Assembly: GCA_015272395.1 (NCBI GenBank)
Contig: JACYLQ010000032.1
Coordinates: 1-50,949 of the forward strand
Source of the DNA: Calothrix sp. C42_A2020_038
GTDB lineage: Bacteria; Cyanobacteriota; Cyanobacteriia; Cyanobacteriales; Nostocaceae
DNA length: 50,949 nucleotides
Direction of reading: 5' to 3'
Within the stretch, counting starts at the first letter, position 1; each line of letters starts with the position of its first letter. Shown here in pieces: positions 44,781 to 50,949 of the stretch. Under the pieces are notes generated by a model that was given only the letters and a program-made list of their open reading frames with translations, was not told where the DNA came from and searched no databases. The position numbers were made by a program, and so were the translations under genes.

Positions 44781-45740
44781 GTGGAAACCATCAAACTGGG
44801 GCAAAATGGTCTGACAGTTACACCCCTTTGCATTGGAACTTGGGCTTGGGGTGATAAACTGTTTTGGAATTACGGCAGCAACTATGGTGCCGATGAACTT
44901 CAAAATGCTTTTAAGGCAGCATTAGATGCAGGTGTAACGTTCTTTGATACGGCTGAGGTTTATGGTAACGGCTTGTCAGAGAAATTTTTAGGACAATTCA
45001 TCAAGCAAGCTGATAGACCAGTACAAATAGCCACTAAGTTTGGCCCGATGCCGTGGCGTTTTAATGGTCAAGCTGTTGCTGATGCTTTAACAGCAAGTCT
45101 CGAACGCTTACAACTTGAAAGAGTTGATTTATACCAGGTACACTGGCCGTTTGCTTTCTTTATGAGCCAACATACTTTAATGAATGCACTTGCTTCGGAA
45201 GTAGAACGCGGACGTATTGCAGCGGTTGGTGTTAGTAATTATTCAGCAGAGCAGATGCGTGAAGCACACCAACTACTGGCTCGACGTGGTGTACCTTTAG
45301 CAGTTAACCAAGTACGTTATTCGTTAATTACTCGTCAAATTGAAAGTAAGGGTATTACTGATACCGCGCGCGAACTTGGTGTGACAATCTTGGCTTATAG
45401 TCCTCTTGCACAAGGTTTGCTGACTGATAAATATAAAATTTCCGGTGGTGTCACTCCCACGGGTGCAAGAAAAATAGACTCTAGGTTTAAACAAGAAGGT
45501 TTGCAAAAAATTGAGCCAGTATTAAATTTATTACGTCAATTAGGCGAAAAATACGGTCGCACACCTGCACAAGTAGCTCTAAATTGGTTAATCTGTCAAG
45601 GAAATGTGATTCCGATAGCAGGCGCCAAAACTGCCGAACAGGTAGTACAAAACGCAGGTGCCCTTGGTTGGAGATTAAACGAGAATGAAGTTGGAGAGTT
45701 AGATGAATTAACCCAAAGGTGGAAAGTTAGCAACGGATAA
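44781..45740 (+). CDS. Aldo/keto reductase
   Basis: A NADPH-dependent (beta/alpha)8-barrel oxidoreductase, 319 residues. Catalytic residues are visible: FDTAEVYGNG (Asp and Tyr), IATKFGP (Lys) and YQVHWP (His). Phosphate-binding residues for NADPH lie in the C-terminal PIAGAKTAEQV region. It resembles plant and cyanobacterial AKR proteins of the YccK/PhlD-like type; substrate unknown. It starts with GTG at 44781 and shares a terminator hairpin with the convergent ftsH. Confidence 0.92.
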   Translation: METIKLGQNGLTVTPLCIGTWAWGDKLFWNYGSNYGADELQNAFKAALDAGVTFFDTAEVYGNGLSEKFLGQFIKQADRPVQIATKFGPMPWRFNGQAVADALTASLERLQLERVDLYQVHWPFAFFMSQHTLMNALASEVERGRIAAVGVSNYSAEQMREAHQLLARRGVPLAVNQVRYSLITRQIESKGITDTARELGVTILAYSPLAQGLLTDKYKISGGVTPTGARKIDSRFKQEGLQKIEPVLNLLRQLGEKYGRTPAQVALNWLICQGNVIPIAGAKTAEQVVQNAGALGWRLNENEVGELDELTQRWKVSNG

Positions 45741-45750
45741 GAGCAGATAT

Positions 45751-45789
45751 AACGGATAAGTAATTTGTTACAAACCATTCTTATCCGTT
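45751..45789. terminator. Bidirectional terminator between the aldo/keto reductase and ftsH genes
   Basis: AACGGATAAG (45751-45760) and CTTATCCGTT (45780-45789) form a perfect 10-bp stem. An extra CAACGGATAAG copy overlaps the reductase stop at 45731. Weak T runs flank the stem. Confidence 0.6.
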
Positions 45790-45799
45790 ACATCTTTTG

Positions 45800-47740
45800 C
45801 TAATTCATCAAGGTTTGCATCAAAGGTTTATCTTGGTCTAACTTACCACTGCGCAACCACTCTGCCATTTCTTCAGGTGCCTTAGCAACTTCGAGTTTAT
45901 CACGTAGCTCTTTCCCTTCAAGAACTTCACGTTCTAATAACTCTTGTGCAGTTTGCTCTAACAAATCACGATTTTCTTTAAGAATACTTAAAGCAATGTG
46001 ATGAGCATTATCAACAATCATTTTAACTTCACGGTCGATTTGTTCAGCAACTTGTGGACTAATTTGGCGCCGTGCATTAGGATATCCTTCGATAAATTGC
46101 TGCTGCATTTTCTCGAACGCGACAGGCCCAAGTTGATCGCTCATACCGTACAAGGTAACATAACGCTCTGCAAGGTCAGTTGCTTTCTGAATGTCATCAC
46201 TTGCACCAGTAGAAATTTTTCCAAATACGGTTTCTTCCGCTGAACGTCCACCCAAAAGAGTAGCAATTCTACCGCGAATCTCATCTTCTATCATCAAGAA
46301 GCGGTCTTCTTCCGGCATTTGAATTGTGTATCCTAAAGCACCTATACCACGAGGTACTATTGAAATTTTTTCTACCTTACCAGCTCCAGGCATTAAAGCG
46401 CCAACGATAGCATGACCAACCTCATGATAAGCAACGGTCTTTTTCTCAGTTTCGTTGAGAACACGCGAACGTTTTTCTAACCCAGCAACTACCCGCTCGA
46501 TAGCTTCGTTAAAGTCTGCCATTTTTACAGTTTCGCGGTTATTGCGTGCTGCTAATAGTGCAGCTTCATTGACTAAGTTGGCTAAGTCAGCACCAGCAAA
46601 ACCAGGTGTTCTAGTGCCAATAACGGCTAAGTCAACATCTTCGTCTAATTTCACGTTGCGAGCATGAACTTTAAGAATAGCTTCACGACCAATTTTGTCA
46701 GGACGGTCAACAACAACCTGACGGTCAAAACGTCCAGGACGACGCAATGCAGGGTCAAGCACTTCGGGGCGGTTGGTTGCAGCGATGATAATTACACCTG
46801 TATTGGCATCAAACCCGTCCATTTCTGTTAATAACTGGTTGAGGGTTTGTTCGCGTTCGTCGTTACCACCATAGAAACCACCACTTCCCGCACGCGATTT
46901 TCCTAAAGCGTCTAACTCATCTATAAATACGATACAGGGAGCTTGTTGTTTGGCTTGCTCGAATAAATCACGTACACGCGCGGCGCCAACACCAACGAAC
47001 AATTCGATAAACTCAGAACCGGAGATACTGAAGAAAGGTACACCTGCTTCTCCAGCAATAGCTTTTGCTAAGAGAGTTTTACCTGTTCCTGGAGGACCTA
47101 CAAGTAAGGCGCCTTTAGGAATTTTCGCACCCAAACGAGTGTACTTTTCAGCGTTTTTGAGGAAGTCAACAACTTCTTCTAATTCGGCTTTTGCTTCTTC
47201 AATACCAGCTACATCACTGAATTTAACACCTGTACTACCTTCCGAGTAAATACGCGCTTTACTTTTACCAACAGTTAAAGCAGCAGGTCCACCACCTTGA
47301 CGGTTAAGGAAGAAACCCCAAATACCGACAAAAATTAACGGTGGTAAAACCCAGCTTAACAAAGTACCTATCCAACCATTTTGGTCTGGAGGAGGCGCCG
47401 CAAATTCGACTTGGTTATCACGTAGAATTTTTGGTAAATCAAGGTCAATTGCTACAGGTGTAGTTTGGAAAACTTGTTCAACTTCTTTGCCTTCAGGTGT
47501 TTGAGTTTTAATCGAATATTGAATTCGGTCTTGACCCACAATTGCTTTATCTACCTTACCTGCCTGTACCTGAAGGATAAAGTCACTGTAAGGAATTTGC
47601 GGTAACTTAGGTCCAAAAAAACTTGGAACGACTAAATTTAACACAAAAAGTAGTGTCAATAGAATTAATAAACTTCCACTAAACTGCCTAAAGGACGGGG
47701 GTTTAATTTTGTTTTTGTTATTATTTGTTTCTACAGGCAT
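45800..47740 (-). CDS. ftsH: ATP-dependent zinc metalloprotease FtsH
   Basis: A membrane AAA+ protease that degrades damaged membrane proteins; cyanobacterial homologues remove photodamaged D1 from photosystem II. From the ATG at 47740 it has 646 residues. TM1 ([16 protein letters not shown]) and TM2 ([18 protein letters not shown]) flank the small extracytoplasmic domain. AAA motifs are Walker A GPPGTGKT (near 214), Walker [12 protein letters not shown] and the SRH region [20 protein letters not shown]. The zinc site HEVGH is near residue 438. GGAGG (47749-47753) lies eight bases before this ATG, so the longer TTG frame from 47755 is rejected. Which of the several cyanobacterial FtsH paralogues it is cannot be decided here. 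Confidence 0.96.
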   Translation of the reverse strand: MPVETNNNKNKIKPPSFRQFSGSLLILLTLLFVLNLVVPSFFGPKLPQIPYSDFILQVQAGKVDKAIVGQDRIQYSIKTQTPEGKEVEQVFQTTPVAIDLDLPKILRDNQVEFAAPPPDQNGWIGTLLSWVLPPLIFVGIWGFFLNRQGGGPAALTVGKSKARIYSEGSTGVKFSDVAGIEEAKAELEEVVDFLKNAEKYTRLGAKIPKGALLVGPPGTGKTLLAKAIAGEAGVPFFSISGSEFIELFVGVGAARVRDLFEQAKQQAPCIVFIDELDALGKSRAGSGGFYGGNDEREQTLNQLLTEMDGFDANTGVIIIAATNRPEVLDPALRRPGRFDRQVVVDRPDKIGREAILKVHARNVKLDEDVDLAVIGTRTPGFAGADLANLVNEAALLAARNNRETVKMADFNEAIERVVAGLEKRSRVLNETEKKTVAYHEVGHAIVGALMPGAGKVEKISIVPRGIGALGYTIQMPEEDRFLMIEDEIRGRIATLLGGRSAEETVFGKISTGASDDIQKATDLAERYVTLYGMSDQLGPVAFEKMQQQFIEGYPNARRQISPQVAEQIDREVKMIVDNAHHIALSILKENRDLLEQTAQELLEREVLEGKELRDKLEVAKAPEEMAEWLRSGKLDQDKPLMQTLMN

Positions 47741-47748
47741 TAATATTT

Positions 47749-47753
47749 CCTCC
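47749..47753 (-). promoter_or_regulatory. Ribosome binding site deciding the ftsH start
   Basis: GGAGG on the minus strand, eight bases upstream of the ATG at 47740. The upstream in-frame TTG lies within it and cannot be the start. Confidence 0.85.
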
Positions 47754-47816
47754 AATTTTTTAGTTAGGAGTAGTACCGAAGCTTCGTTTCAAAGCATCTT
47801 TACCACTCCACCCCTC

Positions 47817-48485
47817 TTAACTTAGTAGCAGCGCAAACAAACCACATAACGCGATACCATCGAATACACCAGCACCTCCAATACTGAGTACTCCAGAACT
47901 CATAGATTGGATGTCCTTTAGGTGTAATAAGTCAGCACCAATTAAAGTCCCAAGTACTCCAGAAGCAAAAGCGACAGGAGCAGCATGAGGACTCGCAAGT
48001 AACATAGCAGATACAGCAGCAGTTAAAGGCGCCAGTAATGGGTTCATCTGTATACCAATTCCTGGAACAACACGAGCCGCATAGTAGCTAACTATAGTAA
48101 CAATGGCCGTTACAAGTAAAATAGAAATTATTGAAGCTTGGGTAAACTGGTAAAGCGCTAAGGCAACAGGAATCAAACCTCCACCAACATTGATGGCCAC
48201 AACCGTTGAATGCTGAACACGTCTAAGTGGAATTCCCCAAAATTCCCGTAGATATAAATCAACAAAACCATCGGCAATCTGGGTTTGCGATTGAATACGG
48301 TACAAGGGGATATTTATAGTACTACCTAAAATTACCAAGAAAAGTAAAATTAAAGCTACATTCGGAGCAAACCCTAATTTAGCAACTGCCGTTGCTACCA
48401 CATCAAGCGTAACCGCTAACCATAGAAATGGTACTAACAGCAAAAACAGCACAAATAGCAGTAACGAAACTGGTAGATAAAACAT
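47817..48485 (-). CDS. DUF1614 membrane protein
   Basis: A polytopic membrane protein of the DUF1614 family, about 222 residues, with seven or so hydrophobic helices (YLPVSLLLFVLFLLLVPFLW, ALILLFLVILGSTINIPL, AIVTIVSYYAARVV). The conserved FGGG-like stretch here reads VAINVGGGLIPVALALYQ, and the C-terminus carries SIGGAGVFDGIALCGLFALL. Function unknown. The frame opens with GTG at 48527; the ATG at 48485 (MFYLPV) is chosen because the membrane domain begins there. Confidence 0.85.
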   Translation of the reverse strand: MFYLPVSLLLFVLFLLLVPFLWLAVTLDVVATAVAKLGFAPNVALILLFLVILGSTINIPLYRIQSQTQIADGFVDLYLREFWGIPLRRVQHSTVVAINVGGGLIPVALALYQFTQASIISILLVTAIVTIVSYYAARVVPGIGIQMNPLLAPLTAAVSAMLLASPHAAPVAFASGVLGTLIGADLLHLKDIQSMSSGVLSIGGAGVFDGIALCGLFALLLS

Positions 48486-48527
48486 GAGTACTAATTTGTA
48501 GTTTTTGTTTAACTTGCCCAAACACAC

Positions 48528-48897
48528 CTGTAACTCGAATAGTTAGTCTAGGGACACTAAAGAGTGGAAATACAATAATTGGCTCGCTTACTATTAACTT
48601 AACAAGTTAAGTTTGAAAGCTGTTTTGCCTTTGTGACGTTTAATAGAACACTGCGGGTGCCAAAACATGTAATCTACGAATTGGGCTATTTGGTTAAACT
48701 GCTTACGAGTGATGATTCAGGTTTACAATCCTTGGTAATCTAACTGTTCAAGTACAATCCACATGCAACCATAATTATGAGAAGCTTTGTTAAGGATTGT
48801 AAATTATCTCTATTGTAAGGAAAGTTTAGCTTTGTAGACGTTCGCGTCTACCGTCCATCAAAATTCGTATAGCCGTACTTTGATTAAAACAAATCTT
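48528..48897. other. Intergenic region with two inverted repeats
   Basis: A 370-bp spacer between the divergent DUF1614 and small membrane-protein genes. TTTACAATCCTT (48722-48733) and its exact complement AAGGATTGTAAA (48792-48803) could form a 12-bp stem closing a 58-base loop, a possible small-RNA or leader structure. GTAGACG-TTCG-CGTCTAC (48834-48851) is a compact hairpin of a kind dispersed in cyanobacterial genomes. Confidence 0.55.
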
Positions 48898-49092
48898 ATG
48901 ACGAATCAGATCGGATTGATTGTTAAGGTAATGCTGCTGTCAGCGATATTATCATTTCTGATTAAGTATGCTGAACCAGATATTTTAATTCCTGCGACTA
49001 CCATAAATGTGTTGATTATAATTTTATCTCCGACTGTGATAGTAGCCCTCTTACTAGGCGCCCGCTTAATTTGGGCAAAACATGCACCATAA
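48898..49092 (+). CDS. Small two-helix membrane protein, hypothetical
   Basis: A 64-residue protein of two hydrophobic helices (VKVMLLSAILSFLIKY and IIILSPTVIVALLLGARLIW) joined by AEPDILIPATTIN. Similar short proteins occur widely in cyanobacteria without known function. The ATG at 48898 is chosen over an in-frame TTG at 48880. Confidence 0.7.
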   Translation: MTNQIGLIVKVMLLSAILSFLIKYAEPDILIPATTINVLIIILSPTVIVALLLGARLIWAKHAP

Positions 49093-49188
49093 CTAACAAA
49101 CCGTAACAAAACCCAAGCTAAAAAAGCTAAGATCGGCTAACCTAGCAAAGTTACTGCAAGTCATTGCCTTATATCTGGGAGTTGGGGT

Positions 49189-50325
49189 GTGAATTTAGGT
49201 CAGTGGATTGGTTTGATAGCCATTGTGCTTTCTTTTTACATATTGTGGCAAATTCGAGATGTGCTGCTGCTAATATTTGCTGCAGTTGTAATTTCCACGA
49301 CATTAAATCGCTTGTCTAATTGGTTTCAGCGCCAAGGAATCAAACGTGGAACATCAGTTCTAATATCTGTCGCTGTGTTCTTTGCTGTTATCGTTGGTTT
49401 CTTTTTGCTAGTTGTACCACCTTTCATCACGCAATTCCAAGAACTTACCCTTCGTGTACCAAAAGGGATACAGCTTTTTAATAATTGGCTGGAATCAATA
49501 AGTACTCGCGTACCATCGCAGTTATCTCCTTATATACCAAATATAGATAGTTTGTTAAAAGAAGCACAACCATTGATTAACCGTGCTTTAGGTAATTCTT
49601 TCGCGTTTCTTTCGGGTTCATTAGAAGCTGTCCTCAAGATTTTACTGGTGCTAGTTTTAACGGGAATGTTTCTGGCTGAACCGCTAGCTTACCGTAAATT
49701 GTTTATACGCTTATTTCCTTCATTCTATCGGCGCCGAGTCGATGGTATTTTAGATCAGTGTGAAGTGTCGTTGGAAGGGTGGGTAACAGGTGCTGGTATT
49801 GCAATGCTGTATGTGGGTGTAACAAGTATGATTGGCTTGTTGATATTGCAGATACCATCGGCATTAGCGTTATCAGTACTATCAGGATTTATGAATCTAA
49901 TTCCTAACCTTGGTCCAACGATTAGTGTTATTCCAGCGATGGCGATTGCACTTTTAGATGCGCCTTGGAAATCTTTGGCTGTATTTATTTTATACTTTTT
50001 TATACAGCAGACTGAAGGTAACTTTATTACGCCGATGATTATGGCGCAACAAGTTTCGTTGCTACCTGCGGTGACTTTGATTGCCCAGTTATTTTTCTTA
50101 ACTTTCTTTGGCCCACTGGGTTTACTACTGGCATTACCTTTAACTGTGGTTGCCAAAATTTGGACGCAAGAAATATTAATTAAAGACGTTCTAGATCAGT
50201 GGGGCAAAAAGTCCGAACGCGAGACTGAGTATATTATTGTTTCCGAAGAATGTGCAGAGAAAATAATATCAAAATGTGCAGATAGTTCAAACGCTGAGGC
50301 TGCAAGTAATCCAGAGGAAGTTTGA
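49189..50325 (+). CDS. AI-2E family transporter (PerM/TqsA-like)
   Basis: A 378-residue polytopic membrane protein of the AI-2E transporter family (Pfam AI-2E_transport). An N-terminal helix pair with LLLIFAAVVISTTLNRL precedes the long RVPKGIQLFNNWLES loop, and the conserved C-terminal half includes FMNLIPNLGPTISVIPAMAIAL and a QQTEGNFITPMIMAQQVSLLP motif typical of the family. Members export signals or small molecules, some exchange Na+/H+; the substrate here is unknown. It starts with GTG at 49189. Confidence 0.92.
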   Translation: MNLGQWIGLIAIVLSFYILWQIRDVLLLIFAAVVISTTLNRLSNWFQRQGIKRGTSVLISVAVFFAVIVGFFLLVVPPFITQFQELTLRVPKGIQLFNNWLESISTRVPSQLSPYIPNIDSLLKEAQPLINRALGNSFAFLSGSLEAVLKILLVLVLTGMFLAEPLAYRKLFIRLFPSFYRRRVDGILDQCEVSLEGWVTGAGIAMLYVGVTSMIGLLILQIPSALALSVLSGFMNLIPNLGPTISVIPAMAIALLDAPWKSLAVFILYFFIQQTEGNFITPMIMAQQVSLLPAVTLIAQLFFLTFFGPLGLLLALPLTVVAKIWTQEILIKDVLDQWGKKSERETEYIIVSEECAEKIISKCADSSNAEAASNPEEV

Positions 50326-50433
50326 ACATCTTAATAAATATTAATTTTTTTTCATTTTATGTTCACCTTTTTTTTATATAACATGCTGATACTAAGTAGT
50401 GTAGAGTAAGTTGTATAAAAGTTTGATGAGTAT

Positions 50434-50949
50434 ATGAGTACGGTACAGCCATCCCAAAAAAATTCTGGAAAAAGAAGAATGAATTCAGCTTTTCAAGATC
50501 TAATGTCTGTACATTGGTGGATGGCAGGTTGCTATCTAGTAATATTTCTTACAGGCTCTTTGATGGCTAGGTTAGAACGTGGAGTACCATTTCGCTCAGA
50601 ATTATACGATTTCCATAAATCCATCGGTGTATTGACGATGGCATTATTAACTTGGCGTATTCTGACTTTACTGCGTGTATGGTGGCGAAAATACTCAAAA
50701 CGGGCGCCGAAGTTGACTCATGAGTGGTGGAGAACTTTTATACTACATACATTTCTCTACGTATTTATGTGGGCAGTACCGATAACAGGGTTTTTGTTAT
50801 CAAATTCATTTAGAAGTAACAATGTTAAATTTTTCGGAATTATTTTACCCGATATCTTCCCCCAAAATCAAGCGATGGTTGAGATTGGAAGAAGTTCACG
50901 AAAACTTCAGATACGTTTGGAAGCCACGTCGCTTCAGCGCGTGGAGGAA
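50434..50949 (+). CDS. Cytochrome b561-like protein, probably frameshifted, runs off right edge
   Basis: The N-terminal 150 residues are typical of cyanobacterial cytochrome b561-domain membrane electron carriers: DLMSVHWWMAGCYLVIFLTG (heme-ligand His), YDFHKSIGVLTMALLTWRI (His), ILHTFLYVFMWAVPITGF (His) and LPDIFPQNQAMVEIGRS. The next part of the family should be a GRSxHxxxxY stretch. In frame it reads SRKLQIRLEA, but the next frame gives VHENFRYVW. A frameshift near 50893-50896 is therefore likely. A 21-bp palindrome follows at 50924, so the gene is probably a broken remnant at an insertion. Confidence 0.75.
   Translation, partial: MSTVQPSQKNSGKRRMNSAFQDLMSVHWWMAGCYLVIFLTGSLMARLERGVPFRSELYDFHKSIGVLTMALLTWRILTLLRVWWRKYSKRAPKLTHEWWRTFILHTFLYVFMWAVPITGFLLSNSFRSNNVKFFGIILPDIFPQNQAMVEIGRSSRKLQIRLEATSLQRVEE
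50924..50944. mobile_element. IS200/IS605-type end hairpin (candidate) at window edge
   Basis: CCACG, CGCTTCAGCG and CGTGG nest into an imperfect 21-bp palindrome with one bulged T. Hairpins of this CGCTTCAGCGTGG type mark the ends of IS200/IS605 (TnpB-carrying) elements in cyanobacteria. No transposase gene is visible because the window ends five bases later. Confidence 0.45.

Noticed and set aside
49755-50156. 133-codon minus-strand frame inside the AI-2E transporter gene
   Set aside because: A shadow of the conserved membrane protein on the plus strand; no start context and no recognisable protein.

Overview
The window reads as a chromosomal segment of a filamentous, probably heterocyst-forming cyanobacterium (Nostocales-like). 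The support is chlorophyll synthase (chlG), a PucC-type BCD-family transporter, sucrose synthase, a thylakoid-type FtsH, several families known mainly from cyanobacteria (DUF2862, DUF4336, DUF4359, DUF1517, DUF1614), pentapeptide-repeat proteins, and an NtcA-type promoter. Base composition is moderately AT-rich. The usual cyanobacterial HIP1 octamer (GCGATCGC) was not seen. The palindromes GGCGCC and CGCGCG are strikingly frequent instead, including inside genes.

Region 1 (1-11012, all on the minus strand) is a surface-polysaccharide synthesis and ABC-export cluster. In transcription order it holds a Wzm-like permease, a Wzt-like ATPase with a C-terminal cargo domain, a methyltransferase with a coiled-coil tail, a double glycosyltransferase, a second Wzt-like ATPase, a TylF-type methyltransferase, two more methyltransferases, and a GT2 glycosyltransferase that runs off the left edge. 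Three different enzymes share a coiled coil followed by an aromatic/basic SKFWKxR motif. Coiled-coil methyltransferases next to Wzt-type exporters recall the WbdD chain-length ruler of ABC-dependent O-antigen systems, and this is the most interesting part of the window.

Region 2 (11209-20316) holds DUF2862, a Get3d-like protein with a degraded P-loop followed by chlG, a medium-chain dehydrogenase, a ChaN-like protein, DUF4336, an inositol-monophosphatase-family protein and a PucC-like transporter. An 856-bp gene-free AT-rich stretch follows.

Region 3 (21173-30767) holds era, a small acidic protein, an RNA 2'-O-methyltransferase, tRNA-Leu(CAG), murA, an M48 protease whose stop codon lies inside tRNA-Leu(CAA), a peptidoglycan-binding-domain protein, sucrose synthase, an untracked 38-residue membrane peptide behind an NtcA-like promoter, tRNA-His and DUF4359.

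Region 4 (30961-50949) holds a pentapeptide/TPR fusion, DUF1517, a WD40 protein, a large zinc metalloprotease, a second pentapeptide protein, a TPR protein, a PAP2 phosphatase, a Cache/HAMP histidine kinase, an aldo/keto reductase, ftsH, DUF1614, a two-helix small protein, an AI-2E-family transporter, and a cytochrome b561 gene that looks frameshifted just before an IS200/IS605-like hairpin at the right edge.

A family of short TA-flanked inverted-repeat elements (MITEs) has two 128-bp copies and two reduced ones. Two copies sit exactly on the stop codons of host genes. No CRISPR array, rRNA or complete transposase gene was seen.
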